This document shows positions 34,701-43,489 of a stretch of 64,000 nt of DNA, one piece after another. Source of the stretch: Yaniella halotolerans DSM 15476 (lineage in GTDB: Bacteria; Actinomycetota; Actinomycetes; Actinomycetales; Micrococcaceae); assembly GCF_000420805.1 (NCBI RefSeq), contig NZ_ATVQ01000004.1, positions 1 to 64,000 on the forward strand, in the 5' to 3' direction. The position numbers and the translations under genes were made by a program. The notes under the pieces were generated by a model that saw only the letters and a list, made by a program, of their open reading frames with translations, had not been told where the DNA came from and searched no databases. Numbering within the stretch: the first letter of the stretch is position 1; every line of letters starts with the position of its first letter.

Positions 34701-35294
34701 GCGTGACGGGATGATTCGTGCGGTGTAAATGTCTTTGTCCGTGGTCTTGTCCGGGGTGCGTTCAAAGTAGGCGCCCGGGGAACGAACCAGCTGGGACACG
34801 ACGACACGCTCAGTACCGTTAATAACGAAGGTACCTTCGTTTGTCATCAGCGGGAAATCACCCATGAAGACGGTCTGCTGCTTAATTTCGCCGGTGTTGT
34901 AGTTCATAAACTCGGCTTTGACGTACAGCGGTGCAGCATAAGATGCGTCACGTTCTTTTGCTTCCTCAGCACCCATCTTGGGGTCTGAGAATTCCGGGTC
35001 GGCAAACGAGAGGGCCATGGTGCCCTGGTAATCCTCGATCGGTGAGATTTCTTCAAAAATCTCGCCGAGACCCGACGTCGTGATGACTGAGTCGTCGCCG
35101 ATTTCTTGAGCGTGTGCGACCTGTTCGGCCCAACGCTCATTGCCAACGAGACGGTCAAAAGATTCCGTCTGGAGGGCAAGCAGATTAGGAATATCTAGTG
35201 GTTCACTAATCTTTGCAAAAGAAATTCGACCGGACGAAGAGCCATGTCGATAGTTTGTAGCGGTTGTGTTGTCAGAGGTGCTAGAAGCGACCAA
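31788..35294 (-). CDS. rpoB: RNA polymerase beta subunit, with Gly at the E. coli 518 position
   Basis: RpoB forms the other half of the active cleft and is the rifampicin target. The 1168-residue protein has the rifampicin cluster [12 protein letters not shown] with wild-type Asp516, His526 and Ser531 equivalents, but Gly (33984-33986) at the Asn518 equivalent. I chose TTG 35294, preceded by AAAGGA with six-base spacing, because related proteins begin Met-Val-Ala-Ser-Ser-Thr-Ser; an in-frame GTG at 35309 is the alternative. The long upstream region presumably holds its promoter. Confidence 0.98.
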   Translation of the reverse strand: MVASSTSDNTTATNYRHGSSSGRISFAKISEPLDIPNLLALQTESFDRLVGNERWAEQVAHAQEIGDDSVITTSGLGEIFEEISPIEDYQGTMALSFADPEFSDPKMGAEEAKERDASYAAPLYVKAEFMNYNTGEIKQQTVFMGDFPLMTNEGTFVINGTERVVVSQLVRSPGAYFERTPDKTTDKDIYTARIIPSRGAWFELEIDRRDQVSVRLDRRRKQPVTVLLKALGWTEARIREEFGNYDSMMLTLEKDGIDDQAEALKDIYRKLRPGEPVSVDAAQSLLANLYFTERRYDLAKVGRYKLNRKLGVNAPLSDPSSMVLTEEDVTQMVHFIAALHNGDSSIKGERKGETVDIPVEVDDIDHFGNRRIRAVGELIENQIRTGLSRMERVVRERMTTQDVEAITPQTLINIRPVVAAIREFFGTSQLSQFMDQGNPLAGLTHKRRLSALGPGGLSRDRAGMEVRDVHPSHYGRMCPIETPEGPNIGLIGSMATFGRINEFGFIETPYRKVIDNKVTDVVEYLTADDELHVQIAQANAVLNEDGSFAEELVMSRQRGGDGEPILAEPTDVDYMDVSPRQMVSAATALIPFLEHDDANRALMGANMQRQAVPLVEAEAPLVGTGMEKPIAIDAGDSTIALKPGVVTEVAADLVTVMEDEGTTRHYPLYKFQRSNQGNAYNQVVRVSEGDRVEYGAVLADGPSTDNGELALGKNVLVAFMPWEGLNFEDAIIVSQRMVSDDVLTSIHIEEYEVDARDTKLGAEEVTRDIPNVSDEVLSQLDERGIIHIGAEVEAGDILVGRVTPKGETELTPEERLLRAIFGEKSKEVRDTSLKVPHGESGTVIGVRIFDRDEDDDLPAGVNQLVRVYVAQKRKITDGDKMAGRHGNKGVIAKILPVEDMPFLEDGTPVDMILNPLGVPGRMNLGQVMELHLGWAAANGWKIEGEPDFLKKLPNLPRETGPVNVATPVFDGAEAEEVTGLLEHVHPTRDGVRLVGSNGKARLHDGRSGEPFPEEISIGYMYMLKLHHLVDDKIHARSTGPYSMITQQPLGGKAQFGGQRFGEMEVWALEAYGAAYTLQELLTHKSDDVHGRVKVYEAIVKGENVPEPGVPESFKVLIKEMQSLCLNVEVLSADGRNIEMRDSDEDSFRAAEELGIDLSRAEPSSVEEV

Positions 35295-35558
35295 CAGCGA
35301 TCCTTTCACAGACCTTCCAAGATTTATCTGTACGCAGTGCCTGTACGTTCTCTCGGGTACGCCACATTTTCTAAGACACGGGACCCACCGCTATATGAAG
35401 GTCAACCGGTCTTGTGTATGATCCTGTGGAGATGGAGTCACTCGACCGCGAAGTCGAGGACACCAAAACGACCTGGAGTCAGGGATACGCAAAGAATCAG
35501 TTTAGCTTGACGCATCTCAATTTGTCCAGTACTTTCAGGCGCCTATGACAAAGATCGC

Positions 35559-37364
35559 TCAGCGTCTGTGGTCTTCGCCACGAATTTGCTCCACAATGTG
35601 GTCGATCAGTTCGTCCAGGACGCTGATTCCATCGGCCACTCCCCCAGATGATCCGGGTAACGTTGCGACAAATGTCGTGCCGATTAGCCCCGCGATCCCG
35701 CGCGAAAGCGCCGCATGGGGCGTGGTTTTGAGACCTTCTAGCAGCACCGAGGTCATGACATTTGGCATGGTCTGCTCCAGATACTTACTGATGACCTCCA
35801 CCGTTTGGTCGGTGGGTGAAACGCCGGTTCCGCCGCTGGTGATTAACACGTCTGGCATCGGTCCGTAGTCCCCGGCGATGACGTGTTCCATGGTGGCTGC
35901 TAAGTCGTGGTCGGCCACGACAAGCGCTTGCTGTGTAGCGTAGCCCCTGGCTTGCAACCATTTGACAAGTTGTGGTCCGGCGTCGTCTTCATAGATCCCG
36001 GCAGCGGCACGAGTCGAGGCAATAATGACCAGAGCTCGGTGATCTTCATCGCGCTTGCTCTCTGCCACCTGGGGCTTGTGCGGCTGTGACGTTACGGCAG
36101 GGATTGGCTCAACTGGCGCGTCCCACTTCGTGTCAGCGAAGAGATGAGCTGTCACGATCTGGCCCGGTTGCAAGCGTGCCATGGGTGGAATTTCCAGCAG
36201 TGCGTTGGCTCCAACGGCTTGGGCCAATAAGTGCGATCCGGCTGCACCTTGCAGCTGGGCAACCACTTCGGATCCGTGTAGACCAACGACGCCTCGACGG
36301 TATTGGGTTTTGCCCTGGATACCGGTAACAGAGGTATTGAGTCGCGCTTGAACTTGGACGAGTTTGTTCCCAGCTTTGAAGGCTTGCCAGAGCGCGGGCA
36401 GCACCAGCATGCGCATCGACACCAAGGTTGAGATGGGATTGCCCGGTACCGCAATGATCGGCGTGGAACCATAGATTCCGTAACCTTGTGGTCCACCGGG
36501 TTGTTGGGCGACTTTACCGACCCAGGAGCCATCGAGGCGTTCTAGCATTTGTCGTACGACCTCATATTTACCTTCGGAAATTCCACCGGAGGTCACGATG
36601 AGATCTGGTTGATGGTCACGAATCATGCCATCTAGGACACTGCGGAAGTCACGCAGATCATCGGTCGTGGCACCGGTGGCCACGATGTCGACGTCATGGG
36701 TCTGAGCCAGACTGCGGATCAACGGGGTGTTCGCGTCAAAGATCTTCGCAACAGCTGGATTCGTACTGCTTACGACTTCGTCACCGCCAGCGATCACTGC
36801 GATCCGTGGCCGGGCCCGCACCGGAAGTTCGGCAATCCCCTGGGAAGCCGCCGTAGCGACAAGTGCCGCGTCGATGACTGTCCCTTCGCTGGCCAGTCGC
36901 GTACCTGCGCGCATATCGCTGCCAGTACGGCGGATGAATCGGCCGACTTCCACCGCCGGTAACTGCACATAGTCGCCAACCTGCACGAACTTAGCAGGTT
37001 CAGCCTGCTCGACCGGGATGATCGCTACGACGTCGTCAGGAATTTTTGCCCCGGTCATGATGGGAACCGCAGTGTCATGACCATAGCCATTGACGCCGTA
37101 GTGGTAGATCGTGGCTGGATCAGTACCCGCGGGCACATCGGGGCCCACTCGGAAGCGTCCACCGGCTAGGTTGGCGTAACCGACGCCATAGCCGTCCATT
37201 TGTGAGTTATCGAATCGGGGCGATGGGTATTGGGTGACCACATTTGCGGCTAGCTGCCGTCCGACAGCCTGCGTCAGTGGCACCGTGATGACCGGAAGCT
37301 GACCGATCGTATCGGCCAGGAGTCGAGCCAACCTTGTGGCATAATCTGCCGAGGAGATACTCAT
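35559..37364 (-). CDS. moeA: MoeA-MogA/MoaB fusion, molybdopterin molybdenumtransferase
   Basis: The 601-residue protein is a fusion. Residues 1 to about 410 are MoeA (Ser-Gln-Met-Asp-Gly-Tyr-Gly near 55, then Thr-Ser-Gly-Gly-Ile-Ser and Val-Pro-Gly-Asn-Pro-Ile-Ser). Residues from about 445 are a second MPT-binding domain of MogA/MoaB type (Leu-Ile-Thr-Ser-Gly-Gly-Thr-Gly-Val, Leu-Pro-Gly-Ser). Together they would adenylylate molybdopterin and insert molybdate. The order is the reverse of plant Cnx1 (MoeA first there too, but separate proteins are usual in bacteria). It overlaps moaC by four bases. Confidence 0.9.
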   Translation of the reverse strand: MSISSADYATRLARLLADTIGQLPVITVPLTQAVGRQLAANVVTQYPSPRFDNSQMDGYGVGYANLAGGRFRVGPDVPAGTDPATIYHYGVNGYGHDTAVPIMTGAKIPDDVVAIIPVEQAEPAKFVQVGDYVQLPAVEVGRFIRRTGSDMRAGTRLASEGTVIDAALVATAASQGIAELPVRARPRIAVIAGGDEVVSSTNPAVAKIFDANTPLIRSLAQTHDVDIVATGATTDDLRDFRSVLDGMIRDHQPDLIVTSGGISEGKYEVVRQMLERLDGSWVGKVAQQPGGPQGYGIYGSTPIIAVPGNPISTLVSMRMLVLPALWQAFKAGNKLVQVQARLNTSVTGIQGKTQYRRGVVGLHGSEVVAQLQGAAGSHLLAQAVGANALLEIPPMARLQPGQIVTAHLFADTKWDAPVEPIPAVTSQPHKPQVAESKRDEDHRALVIIASTRAAAGIYEDDAGPQLVKWLQARGYATQQALVVADHDLAATMEHVIAGDYGPMPDVLITSGGTGVSPTDQTVEVISKYLEQTMPNVMTSVLLEGLKTTPHAALSRGIAGLIGTTFVATLPGSSGGVADGISVLDELIDHIVEQIRGEDHRR

Positions 37365-37858
37365 GCAGACTCTCCACTTGTTTCAGCCGACCAGTCCCCG
37401 GATTTGCCGCCAGTTTTTTCCAAGACTTTGAGTTCGGAGATCACCGCTTGCGCGTCGACGGCTTTGATCATGTCGTAGACGGTCAACGCCGCAGTCGAAG
37501 CCGCGGAGAGAGCTTCCATTTCTACACCGGTCACGCCCACGGTCTTGACCAGCGTCGTCACCCGAAGCGTTCCTTCGGCAACATCGGATGCAAAGTCGAC
37601 GGTGATTTTACCCAGCGGAATGGGGTGGCACAGCGGAATGGTTTCCCAGGTTTTCTTCGCGGCCATAATCCCAGCCACCCGCGCGACCGGCAGGGCATCG
37701 CCTTTCGGCAGGTCGGCTTCCATGATCATTTCAATAACATCACTGCGAGTACGCACAATAGCCTGGGCTCGAGAAGTTCTTGAGGTGGTACCTTTTGTCG
37801 TCACATCTACCATATGCGCCGAACCATCGGCGCGGACGTGGCTGAGTTGCTGGTCCAT
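37361..37858 (-). CDS. moaC: Cyclic pyranopterin monophosphate synthase MoaC
   Basis: MoaC completes conversion of GTP to cyclic pyranopterin monophosphate after MoaA. The 165-residue protein contains Val-Asp-Val-Thr-Lys-Gly-Thr-Thr-Ser-Arg, Leu-Cys-His-Pro-Ile-Pro-Leu and Gly-Val-Glu-Met-Glu-Ala-Leu. It is divergent from moaA across 116 bases and coupled by an ATGA overlap to moeA. Confidence 0.95.
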   Translation of the reverse strand: MDQQLSHVRADGSAHMVDVTTKGTTSRTSRAQAIVRTRSDVIEMIMEADLPKGDALPVARVAGIMAAKKTWETIPLCHPIPLGKITVDFASDVAEGTLRVTTLVKTVGVTGVEMEALSAASTAALTVYDMIKAVDAQAVISELKVLEKTGGKSGDWSAETSGESA

Positions 37859-37894
37859 CGGTCCCTTTCATCCACATATCAGAGCGTCTAGACT

Positions 37895-37903
37895 AACTAT
37901 AAT
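37895..37903. promoter_or_regulatory. Overlapping divergent -10 elements for moaC and moaA
   Basis: A consensus TATAAT lies on the plus strand at 37898-37903, and TATAGT on the minus strand occupies 37895-37900, so the two divergent promoters overlap. -35 elements are weak. Transcription in the two directions may be mutually exclusive or jointly activated. Confidence 0.45.
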
Positions 37904-37974
37904 TCCAATCACACCGTACTCGCCCCAACATTCCACGCAACCGCTAGAGCCGTTGCGCTGGCAAGGAGCATTCA

Positions 37975-38997
37975 TTGTCAGGCTTGATCGATCAATTTGG
38001 CCGTACCGCCACAGATCTTCGTATGTCGTTAATCGACAAGTGCAATCTGCGGTGTCAATACTGCATGCCAGCCGAAGGCCTGGACTGGATGAAAAAGGAC
38101 GACATGATCGCCGCTCACGAGGCGATTCGGCTTGCAGATATTGCCGTCAGGCTCCTGGGGGTCGACGAAATTCGATTCACTGGCGGGGAACCGCTAGTTC
38201 GCGCTGATCTCGTCGATATCATCGGCGGCGTCCACGCTCTGCACCCGGAAGTGGATTTATCGCTAACAACCAACGGCATTAACCTCGAACGCAAAATCGA
38301 CGCGCTCGTAGAGGCAGGACTATCGCGGATTAACGTCTCATTGGATACCGTGTGCCCCGAAACGTTCGCCAAAATCACCCGCCGTGATCGACTGACCAAA
38401 GTGCTCTCCGGGCTGCATGCTGCCAAAGCAGCAGGCTTGGACCCGATCAAAATCAATGCCGTACTCCTTCGCGGCATTAATGATCAGGAAGCCACCGAGC
38501 TGTTGACCTGGACATTTAAACACGGGTACAAGCTCCGCTTTATCGAACAGATGCCCTTGGACGCCGACCAGAGCTGGAAGCGGGCCAATATGGTCACCGC
38601 AGCTGAAATCCGCGATCAAATATCGCAGACGTATACACTCAGTCCGCATGAGGAAGAGCGCGGTTCTGCACCAGCCGAACGATTCAACGTCAGCGACCCG
38701 ACAACCAATGAAGTACTAGGGACCGTTGGCATTATCGCTTCAGTAACCGAGCCCTTCTGCGCTGATTGCACGCGTACTCGCATTACCGCAGATGCCAAGA
38801 TTCGATCATGCTTGTTCTCGCATACTGAGACCGACCTGATGGACCTCTTGCGTGATGGCTCCTCAGATGAGGCAATCGCCGATGCATGGCGCCAGGCTAT
38901 GTGGCATAAACCCAAAGCCCACGGTCAAACCAAAACTGGTCTCGGCATGCCTGGGTTTGTGCAACCAGAACGCAGCATGAGCGCCATCGGCGGTTAG
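37975..38997 (+). CDS. moaA: GTP 3',8-cyclase MoaA
   Basis: MoaA is a radical SAM enzyme that starts molybdenum cofactor synthesis. The 340-residue protein has Cys-Asn-Leu-Arg-Cys-Gln-Tyr-Cys (the CX3CX2C cluster with the preceding Lys-Cys), Thr-Gly-Gly-Glu-Pro-Leu, the second cluster Cys-Ala-Asp-Cys with a later Cys, and the essential C-terminal Gly-Gly. It starts with TTG 37975 behind AAGGAG. It is followed after three bases by mobA. Confidence 0.96.
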   Translation: MSGLIDQFGRTATDLRMSLIDKCNLRCQYCMPAEGLDWMKKDDMIAAHEAIRLADIAVRLLGVDEIRFTGGEPLVRADLVDIIGGVHALHPEVDLSLTTNGINLERKIDALVEAGLSRINVSLDTVCPETFAKITRRDRLTKVLSGLHAAKAAGLDPIKINAVLLRGINDQEATELLTWTFKHGYKLRFIEQMPLDADQSWKRANMVTAAEIRDQISQTYTLSPHEEERGSAPAERFNVSDPTTNEVLGTVGIIASVTEPFCADCTRTRITADAKIRSCLFSHTETDLMDLLRDGSSDEAIADAWRQAMWHKPKAHGQTKTGLGMPGFVQPERSMSAIGG

Positions 38998-39000
38998 CTT

Positions 39001-39624
39001 GTGGCCTCCGCTGAAGACCCAACCCTGTTCGCCATTGTCCTGGCCGGTGGCGCTTCGTCGCGGCTCCACGCCTCCAGCCCAGTACCCACCGTTGATAAAC
39101 CCCTTTTAGTGTTTCAGGGCAAACCCGTACTCACCCACGTCCTTGAAGCCGCTGCTACTCGTGTCACAACCCAACGTATCGTGGTCGTGGGGCCCGAGTC
39201 TCTGCCAACCGGGGAGATCGCCACGGTTTATGAAGAACCGCCACGATCAGGCCCCTATATGGGCGTGTATACGGGGCTGCAATACTTTACCGAACGGTTC
39301 GGCCCAGCCATCGATTCCGAAGGCGTTCTGCTCCTTGGTGCCGATATGCCGCGTATTACCCAGGGGCTCCCGTACCTTTTCGACCATCACGATGCTGCAA
39401 CCCCTGCCAAAGTGGCCATAGCGCAGGCTGCCGGTCGACCCCAACCGCTGTTATCGTATGTGCCGCGACCGGTTGCTGAACAGATCTTTGCCAAGCCAGT
39501 GGTCAATGCGGGCCTGATGCAAGCGCTACGAACCACTCAGTACCGGATAGTGGATGTGCCAACCGCCGCCGTGGCCGACTTGGATACGTATCAAGATGCG
39601 ATCGATGCTGGCATTAACTTCTAG
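39001..39624 (+). CDS. mobA: Molybdenum cofactor guanylyltransferase-like NTP transferase
   Basis: The 207-residue protein has the nucleotide-binding Leu-Ala-Gly-Gly-Ala-Ser-Ser-Arg-Leu and Val-Asp-Lys-Pro-Leu-Leu, and Leu-Gly-Ala-Asp-Met-Pro, typical of MobA-like enzymes that attach a nucleotide to molybdopterin. GTG 39001 follows the moaA stop by three bases, without a clear ribosome binding site, suggesting coupled translation. The last four bases overlap convergently with the ABC ATPase gene. GTP versus CTP use is not determined. Confidence 0.85.
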   Translation: MASAEDPTLFAIVLAGGASSRLHASSPVPTVDKPLLVFQGKPVLTHVLEAAATRVTTQRIVVVGPESLPTGEIATVYEEPPRSGPYMGVYTGLQYFTERFGPAIDSEGVLLLGADMPRITQGLPYLFDHHDAATPAKVAIAQAAGRPQPLLSYVPRPVAEQIFAKPVVNAGLMQALRTTQYRIVDVPTAAVADLDTYQDAIDAGINF

Positions 39625-40727
39625 GCGTACGCTGCGTGCGGCGTCAGCTCAGCATCTTGGAACACATGCATCCGTTCGATATGGATGACCACCCGGTCCG
39701 AGATTTTAGGGACGACTCCCCCAATGGGTGCATAGACGTCGAATGTTCCCCCATCCCAGTCGACCGAAATTTCGGTGCCAAATCTACCAGCCAATACCGA
39801 GGTCACTGTTCCAATGGTCGCATCGGATGGCGCGTTGCCGTGGAACGTCTCCAAACGGATATCTTCCGGTGCCACAGTAGCAAGGCAACGAATAGCCGAA
39901 GTCTGTCCTTCAGGGCGTGCGACAACGACGTCGTCAGGAACCTGAAAGTTTTTGTTGTCGGGATAGAATCGCCCTGCTGCCCAGGACCCTTGCAGCACTG
40001 CAGCATCCGACATGAATGCGGCAACAAAAGAATTTGCCGGATTGGCAAGAATCTCCGAAGGTGGAGCATCTTGAATAATCCTGCCGCCATTGAGCACAAT
40101 CACGCGGTCTGCGAGCGCCAACGCCTCAGTACGGTCGTGTGTCACGTGGACGGTCGTAAGACCTTCATCCTGGGTGAGCCGCCGCAGTTGTTGCCGCAAC
40201 CTGGCACGCAACGGTTCATCAAGCGCGGATAGCGCTTCATCTAACAGTAGTACCTGGGGCTTGGAGACAATCGCTCGAGCAAGCGCAACGCGCTGGCGTT
40301 GGCCGCCAGAGAGTGCGGCGGGCTTCTGCTTGGCGAGGGCAGCTAGCCCAACCTCTTCCAAAACGGCAGTCACCTGCGAAACGATTGCGGCTTTGGCTAG
40401 GCGTTGCCGTTGAAGCGGATAGGCCACGTTCTGCAAGACCGTCAGGTGTGGCCAGACTGCATGTTCTTGAAACACCATGCCCAAATCGCGCCGTTCAGGC
40501 TCCACCCACGACTTCTCGTCCGCCACCCGGATGGCACCGATATCCACGCTGCCGTGGCTGGGCTGGAGAAATCCGGCAATGGTACGTAAGAGTGTTGTTT
40601 TTCCTGAACCAGAGGGGCCAACCAAGGTGATGAACTCGCCGGGTTCGACACTCAAGTTGATATCCTTCAGTCCGCGATAGCCATTCGGGTATACATGGTG
40701 GACATCGGTGAGTTGGAGCTTGGCCAT
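39621..40727 (-). CDS. ABC transporter ATP-binding protein of FbpC/AfuC type
   Basis: The 368-residue protein has Walker A Gly-Pro-Ser-Gly-Ser-Gly-Lys-Thr-Thr, signature Leu-Ser-Gly-Gly-Gln-Arg-Gln-Arg, Walker B Leu-Leu-Leu-Asp-Glu-Ala and a TOBE-like C-terminal regulatory part from about residue 240. This matches ATPases of importers for ferric iron, thiamine, spermidine, sugar phosphates and aminoethylphosphonate. The Asp of the usual Asp-Glu-Pro after Walker B is followed by Glu-Ala here. It is last in the locus, two bases after the permease. Confidence 0.88.
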   Translation of the reverse strand: MAKLQLTDVHHVYPNGYRGLKDINLSVEPGEFITLVGPSGSGKTTLLRTIAGFLQPSHGSVDIGAIRVADEKSWVEPERRDLGMVFQEHAVWPHLTVLQNVAYPLQRQRLAKAAIVSQVTAVLEEVGLAALAKQKPAALSGGQRQRVALARAIVSKPQVLLLDEALSALDEPLRARLRQQLRRLTQDEGLTTVHVTHDRTEALALADRVIVLNGGRIIQDAPPSEILANPANSFVAAFMSDAAVLQGSWAAGRFYPDNKNFQVPDDVVVARPEGQTSAIRCLATVAPEDIRLETFHGNAPSDATIGTVTSVLAGRFGTEISVDWDGGTFDVYAPIGGVVPKISDRVVIHIERMHVFQDAELTPHAAYA

Positions 40728-40729
40728 AG

Positions 40730-42454
40730 TTAGTTTCCTTGTCGTTTCGAAGTCACGGTTGCGGTGATGCTGAGGCCAGCTATCCCCACGATGGCTACAA
40801 TCAGTGCCAAAGCGGACGCCGCGTTGTAGTTGCCAGCTTGTTGTAAGTTAAAGATCGCCACTCCGAGGGTTTGCGAACCGGGCGCCACGAGCAGAATGGA
40901 GATAGTCAGTTCTCGCACTGCGGTCAGAAAGACCATGATCGCACCGGTCAGGACAACCGGTGCGACAATCCTGCCGGTGGTACCGATGATGGCCCGCAGT
41001 CTGGAGGCTCCAGAAATGGTCGCGGCTTCTTCCAGCGCAGCGGAGACACTGGCCAATGGTCCGCGCAGTTGTTGCACGACCAACGCAAGAAACGCCATCA
41101 CATAGGCGACCAAGATGACCACCGGTGTGTTGAAAATTCCTAGCGCCGGAGCAACCAGCAGCCAACCGACGGCTATCACCAGGCCGGGTAGTGCTTGTGG
41201 CAGATTGGCGACGACATCGATACCCGGGTTGATCGGGTGTTTGGAACGAGCCAATAATAACGCCACACCGAGACCGAGTATCGAGGTAATGCCCGCGGCA
41301 CCGGCGGCCAACATAACCGAGTTTTGGATACCAATTACGGCGGTGGGTGAGGTCACTGCAGTGACGATATTGTCCAGCGTGATGGTTTCCAGCGTGAGCG
41401 GAACACCGGGCGCCGGTAAGAGTGCCTGAGATGCCAGAGCCATCAGCGGCAGGGCGGATACCACTATGACCCACAGCCAGGTAACCACCATGCCCATGGC
41501 ACCAAACACACCGGTTTGGTAATGCCTTGCCGAAGCAGACGCTGTCATTTGTGTGGAGTGGGCACGACCGCGCTGGGCCAGAATCGCCACCAGGGCGACC
41601 GCCATCAACACCATAGAGATGGCTGACACCTCTGGAAGCGGGTTCGTGGCCGATGGCGAGGAGAGTTGCCGGTACACTAGCGTCGTCAATGTTGTGTAGC
41701 GTTCCGGCAAACCAATGAGCGCGGGAATGCCAAAATCTGAGAGACTCGAAACAAATGTCAGCATAAATGCGGCCATCATCCCCGGTCGGATCAGTGGCAA
41801 GGTAACCGTGCGTAAAACCGTCCAGTTGCTTGCACCAGCTATCCGGGCGGCCTCTTCCAGGTTTCCGGGCACCTGTCGGATTGCTGCTGAGATCACCAAG
41901 TAGGCAATCGGATAGGAATGGATGGTCAATAAGAAGATCACGCCGGTCCCACCGAAAATTGAGAACGTCTGTTCTATACCCAACCGGGACAACAGTTGGT
42001 TGACGGGACCGTTGACCCCCAGCAGTGCCATCCAAGACATCGCCCCGATAAACGGTGGAATCAAAAATGGGATAAGCAGCAACCAGCGCAAGAGGTTTTG
42101 CCCTGGGAAACGGAAGCGTTCAAAAATGACGGCGAACCCGACACCCAGTGCGGTAGCCGCCAGCGCCGAAACCGCTGAAGAGACCAACGAGTTCCGAGTC
42201 GCATCATGTACGGCCGGGTCTGACAGCAACGATTCGAAATCGGCTCGAGATCCCATCACGATGGTCGCCACAATGGGGACGATGACAAAACCGATCAGCC
42301 CCAACACCACTACAATGCGCAGGAGGCGAAGACCATCTTTACCGTCGATCCACTGGCGCCAACGTTGCCTAGGACCAAGACCTATTGACTCAGGTATAGC
42401 CAGCTGCGCATCGTTGACCGCAACACGACCGGGTGCGGGTTTGGTGTCAAGCAT
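40730..42454 (-). CDS. Fused two-domain ABC permease of FbpB/AfuB type
   Basis: The 574-residue protein has about twelve predicted membrane helices and two copies of the permease EAA loop (Leu-Glu-Glu-Ala-Ala-Arg-Ile-Ala-Gly-Ala and Leu-Glu-Glu-Ala-Ala-Thr-Ile-Ser-Gly-Ala), so both transmembrane halves are in one chain. This arrangement occurs in iron FbpB, thiamine ThiP and the sugar-phosphate AfuB transporters. It lies six bases after the binding-protein gene. Confidence 0.88.
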   Translation of the reverse strand: MLDTKPAPGRVAVNDAQLAIPESIGLGPRQRWRQWIDGKDGLRLLRIVVVLGLIGFVIVPIVATIVMGSRADFESLLSDPAVHDATRNSLVSSAVSALAATALGVGFAVIFERFRFPGQNLLRWLLLIPFLIPPFIGAMSWMALLGVNGPVNQLLSRLGIEQTFSIFGGTGVIFLLTIHSYPIAYLVISAAIRQVPGNLEEAARIAGASNWTVLRTVTLPLIRPGMMAAFMLTFVSSLSDFGIPALIGLPERYTTLTTLVYRQLSSPSATNPLPEVSAISMVLMAVALVAILAQRGRAHSTQMTASASARHYQTGVFGAMGMVVTWLWVIVVSALPLMALASQALLPAPGVPLTLETITLDNIVTAVTSPTAVIGIQNSVMLAAGAAGITSILGLGVALLLARSKHPINPGIDVVANLPQALPGLVIAVGWLLVAPALGIFNTPVVILVAYVMAFLALVVQQLRGPLASVSAALEEAATISGASRLRAIIGTTGRIVAPVVLTGAIMVFLTAVRELTISILLVAPGSQTLGVAIFNLQQAGNYNAASALALIVAIVGIAGLSITATVTSKRQGN

Positions 42455-42460
42455 AAGGAG

Positions 42461-43489
42461 TTAGTCCAAAAGGGAGTTGAATTGGTCTACTGACTCAGAC
42501 TGGATATCAGCGATACGGTCCAGGTCCGGGTCCAAAAGTTCGAGTTCATCCATAGATGGGGCACCTTCGGGCACACCAACGTCAGAGCGCACAGGCAAGT
42601 ACGACTGTTCCACCGCAGTGGTTTGGCCTTCTTCTGAGATGAGGTAGTCGACGAAGGCATTTGCAACTTCAGGGTTTTCACTAGCTGAGAAGATGCCGGC
42701 CGGCTGCGATACATATGGTGCACCGTCTGACGGGTAGACCAAATCAATTGGAGATCCTTGCTCACTCATTTCCCGGGCGAGGTAGTCGACAACAACACCC
42801 ACTCCAGAAGTGCCATCAGCGACGGCTTGGCCGACCGGACCGTTTGATTCGAGAATGGTTGGATCATTGGCCATGAGTTCTTTAAGCCATGCTTCGCCGA
42901 GGTTCTCGTCGTCAAGCCAGACGGCTGCGTTGAATGCAGCAGCACCGGAGACGTCGGGGTTGGGCATGGAGATTTGTGCCTGGTACTCGTCATCGGTCAG
43001 TTCTTGCCATGACTCGGGCGGCGCGTCCATGAGGTTGGTGTTATAGGCCAAGACGGTTGGAATAACACGTGTGCCAACCCAGTACCCTTCGGGATCAACA
43101 TAGGTGTCGTCGACCTCTGCTGCGTTGTCAATTTCGAGTGGGGCCAGTACGTCGTCTTCAACATAGGCTTCAAACGTCGGAACATCTGCGGCCAGCAGCA
43201 CGTCTGCCTGAATTTCACCGGTTTCTTGTTCTGTTGCGATTCTTGCGGTGAGTTCGCCGGTGCCAGCACGGAAGGTCTCTACGGTGACCTCAGGGTGTTC
43301 GCTGGTGAAGTCTGCGACAATTTCGTCGATCTTTTCTTGCGGCTCGGAGGTGTAGAGCGTGATTGTGCCAGAGAGTTCATCGGATGTGTCTTCGGCGTTT
43401 GCTGTGTCAGAGGTGTCGCTGGAGCATCCGGCCAGGACCAAAGCGGAGAGGAGCGCGAATGGCAGGGTGGCTTTAGTGAGACGTTTCAT
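42461..43489 (-). CDS. Substrate-binding lipoprotein of FbpA/AfuA type
   Basis: The 342-residue protein has a signal peptide with lipobox Leu-Ala-Gly-Cys (Cys about residue 20), a Ser/Thr/Asp linker and a class II periplasmic-binding fold starting Gly-Thr-Ile-Thr-Leu-Tyr-Thr-Ser. I chose ATG 43489 behind AGGAG; the frame extends upstream into the phosphoesterase gene without signal-peptide character. The neighbouring phosphatases favour a phosphorylated organic ligand over iron. Both iron and aminoethylphosphonate remain possible. Confidence 0.85.
   Translation of the reverse strand: MKRLTKATLPFALLSALVLAGCSSDTSDTANAEDTSDELSGTITLYTSEPQEKIDEIVADFTSEHPEVTVETFRAGTGELTARIATEQETGEIQADVLLAADVPTFEAYVEDDVLAPLEIDNAAEVDDTYVDPEGYWVGTRVIPTVLAYNTNLMDAPPESWQELTDDEYQAQISMPNPDVSGAAAFNAAVWLDDENLGEAWLKELMANDPTILESNGPVGQAVADGTSGVGVVVDYLAREMSEQGSPIDLVYPSDGAPYVSQPAGIFSASENPEVANAFVDYLISEEGQTTAVEQSYLPVRSDVGVPEGAPSMDELELLDPDLDRIADIQSESVDQFNSLLD

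Noticed and set aside
35437-35462. CTCGAC/GTCGAG hairpin as terminator of the moeA fusion gene
   Set aside because: Only six pairs, no U-tract on the minus strand and too far from the stop codon.
37859-37974. Molybdenum cofactor riboswitch before moaA
   Set aside because: Only 116 bases are shared by two divergent genes with promoter elements inside; too little room for the known structured class and no matching stems seen.
40848-42035. A 395-codon open frame overlapping the fused permease in another frame
   Set aside because: It is Gly/Arg/Ser-rich without domain features, whereas the 574-residue permease frame has clear membrane helices and EAA loops.
39621-43489. Plain annotation of the transporter as a ferric iron importer
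   Set aside because: The family similarity is shared with sugar-phosphate and phosphonate importers, and the co-directional phosphatases and SIS regulator argue against iron. Left open rather than assigned.
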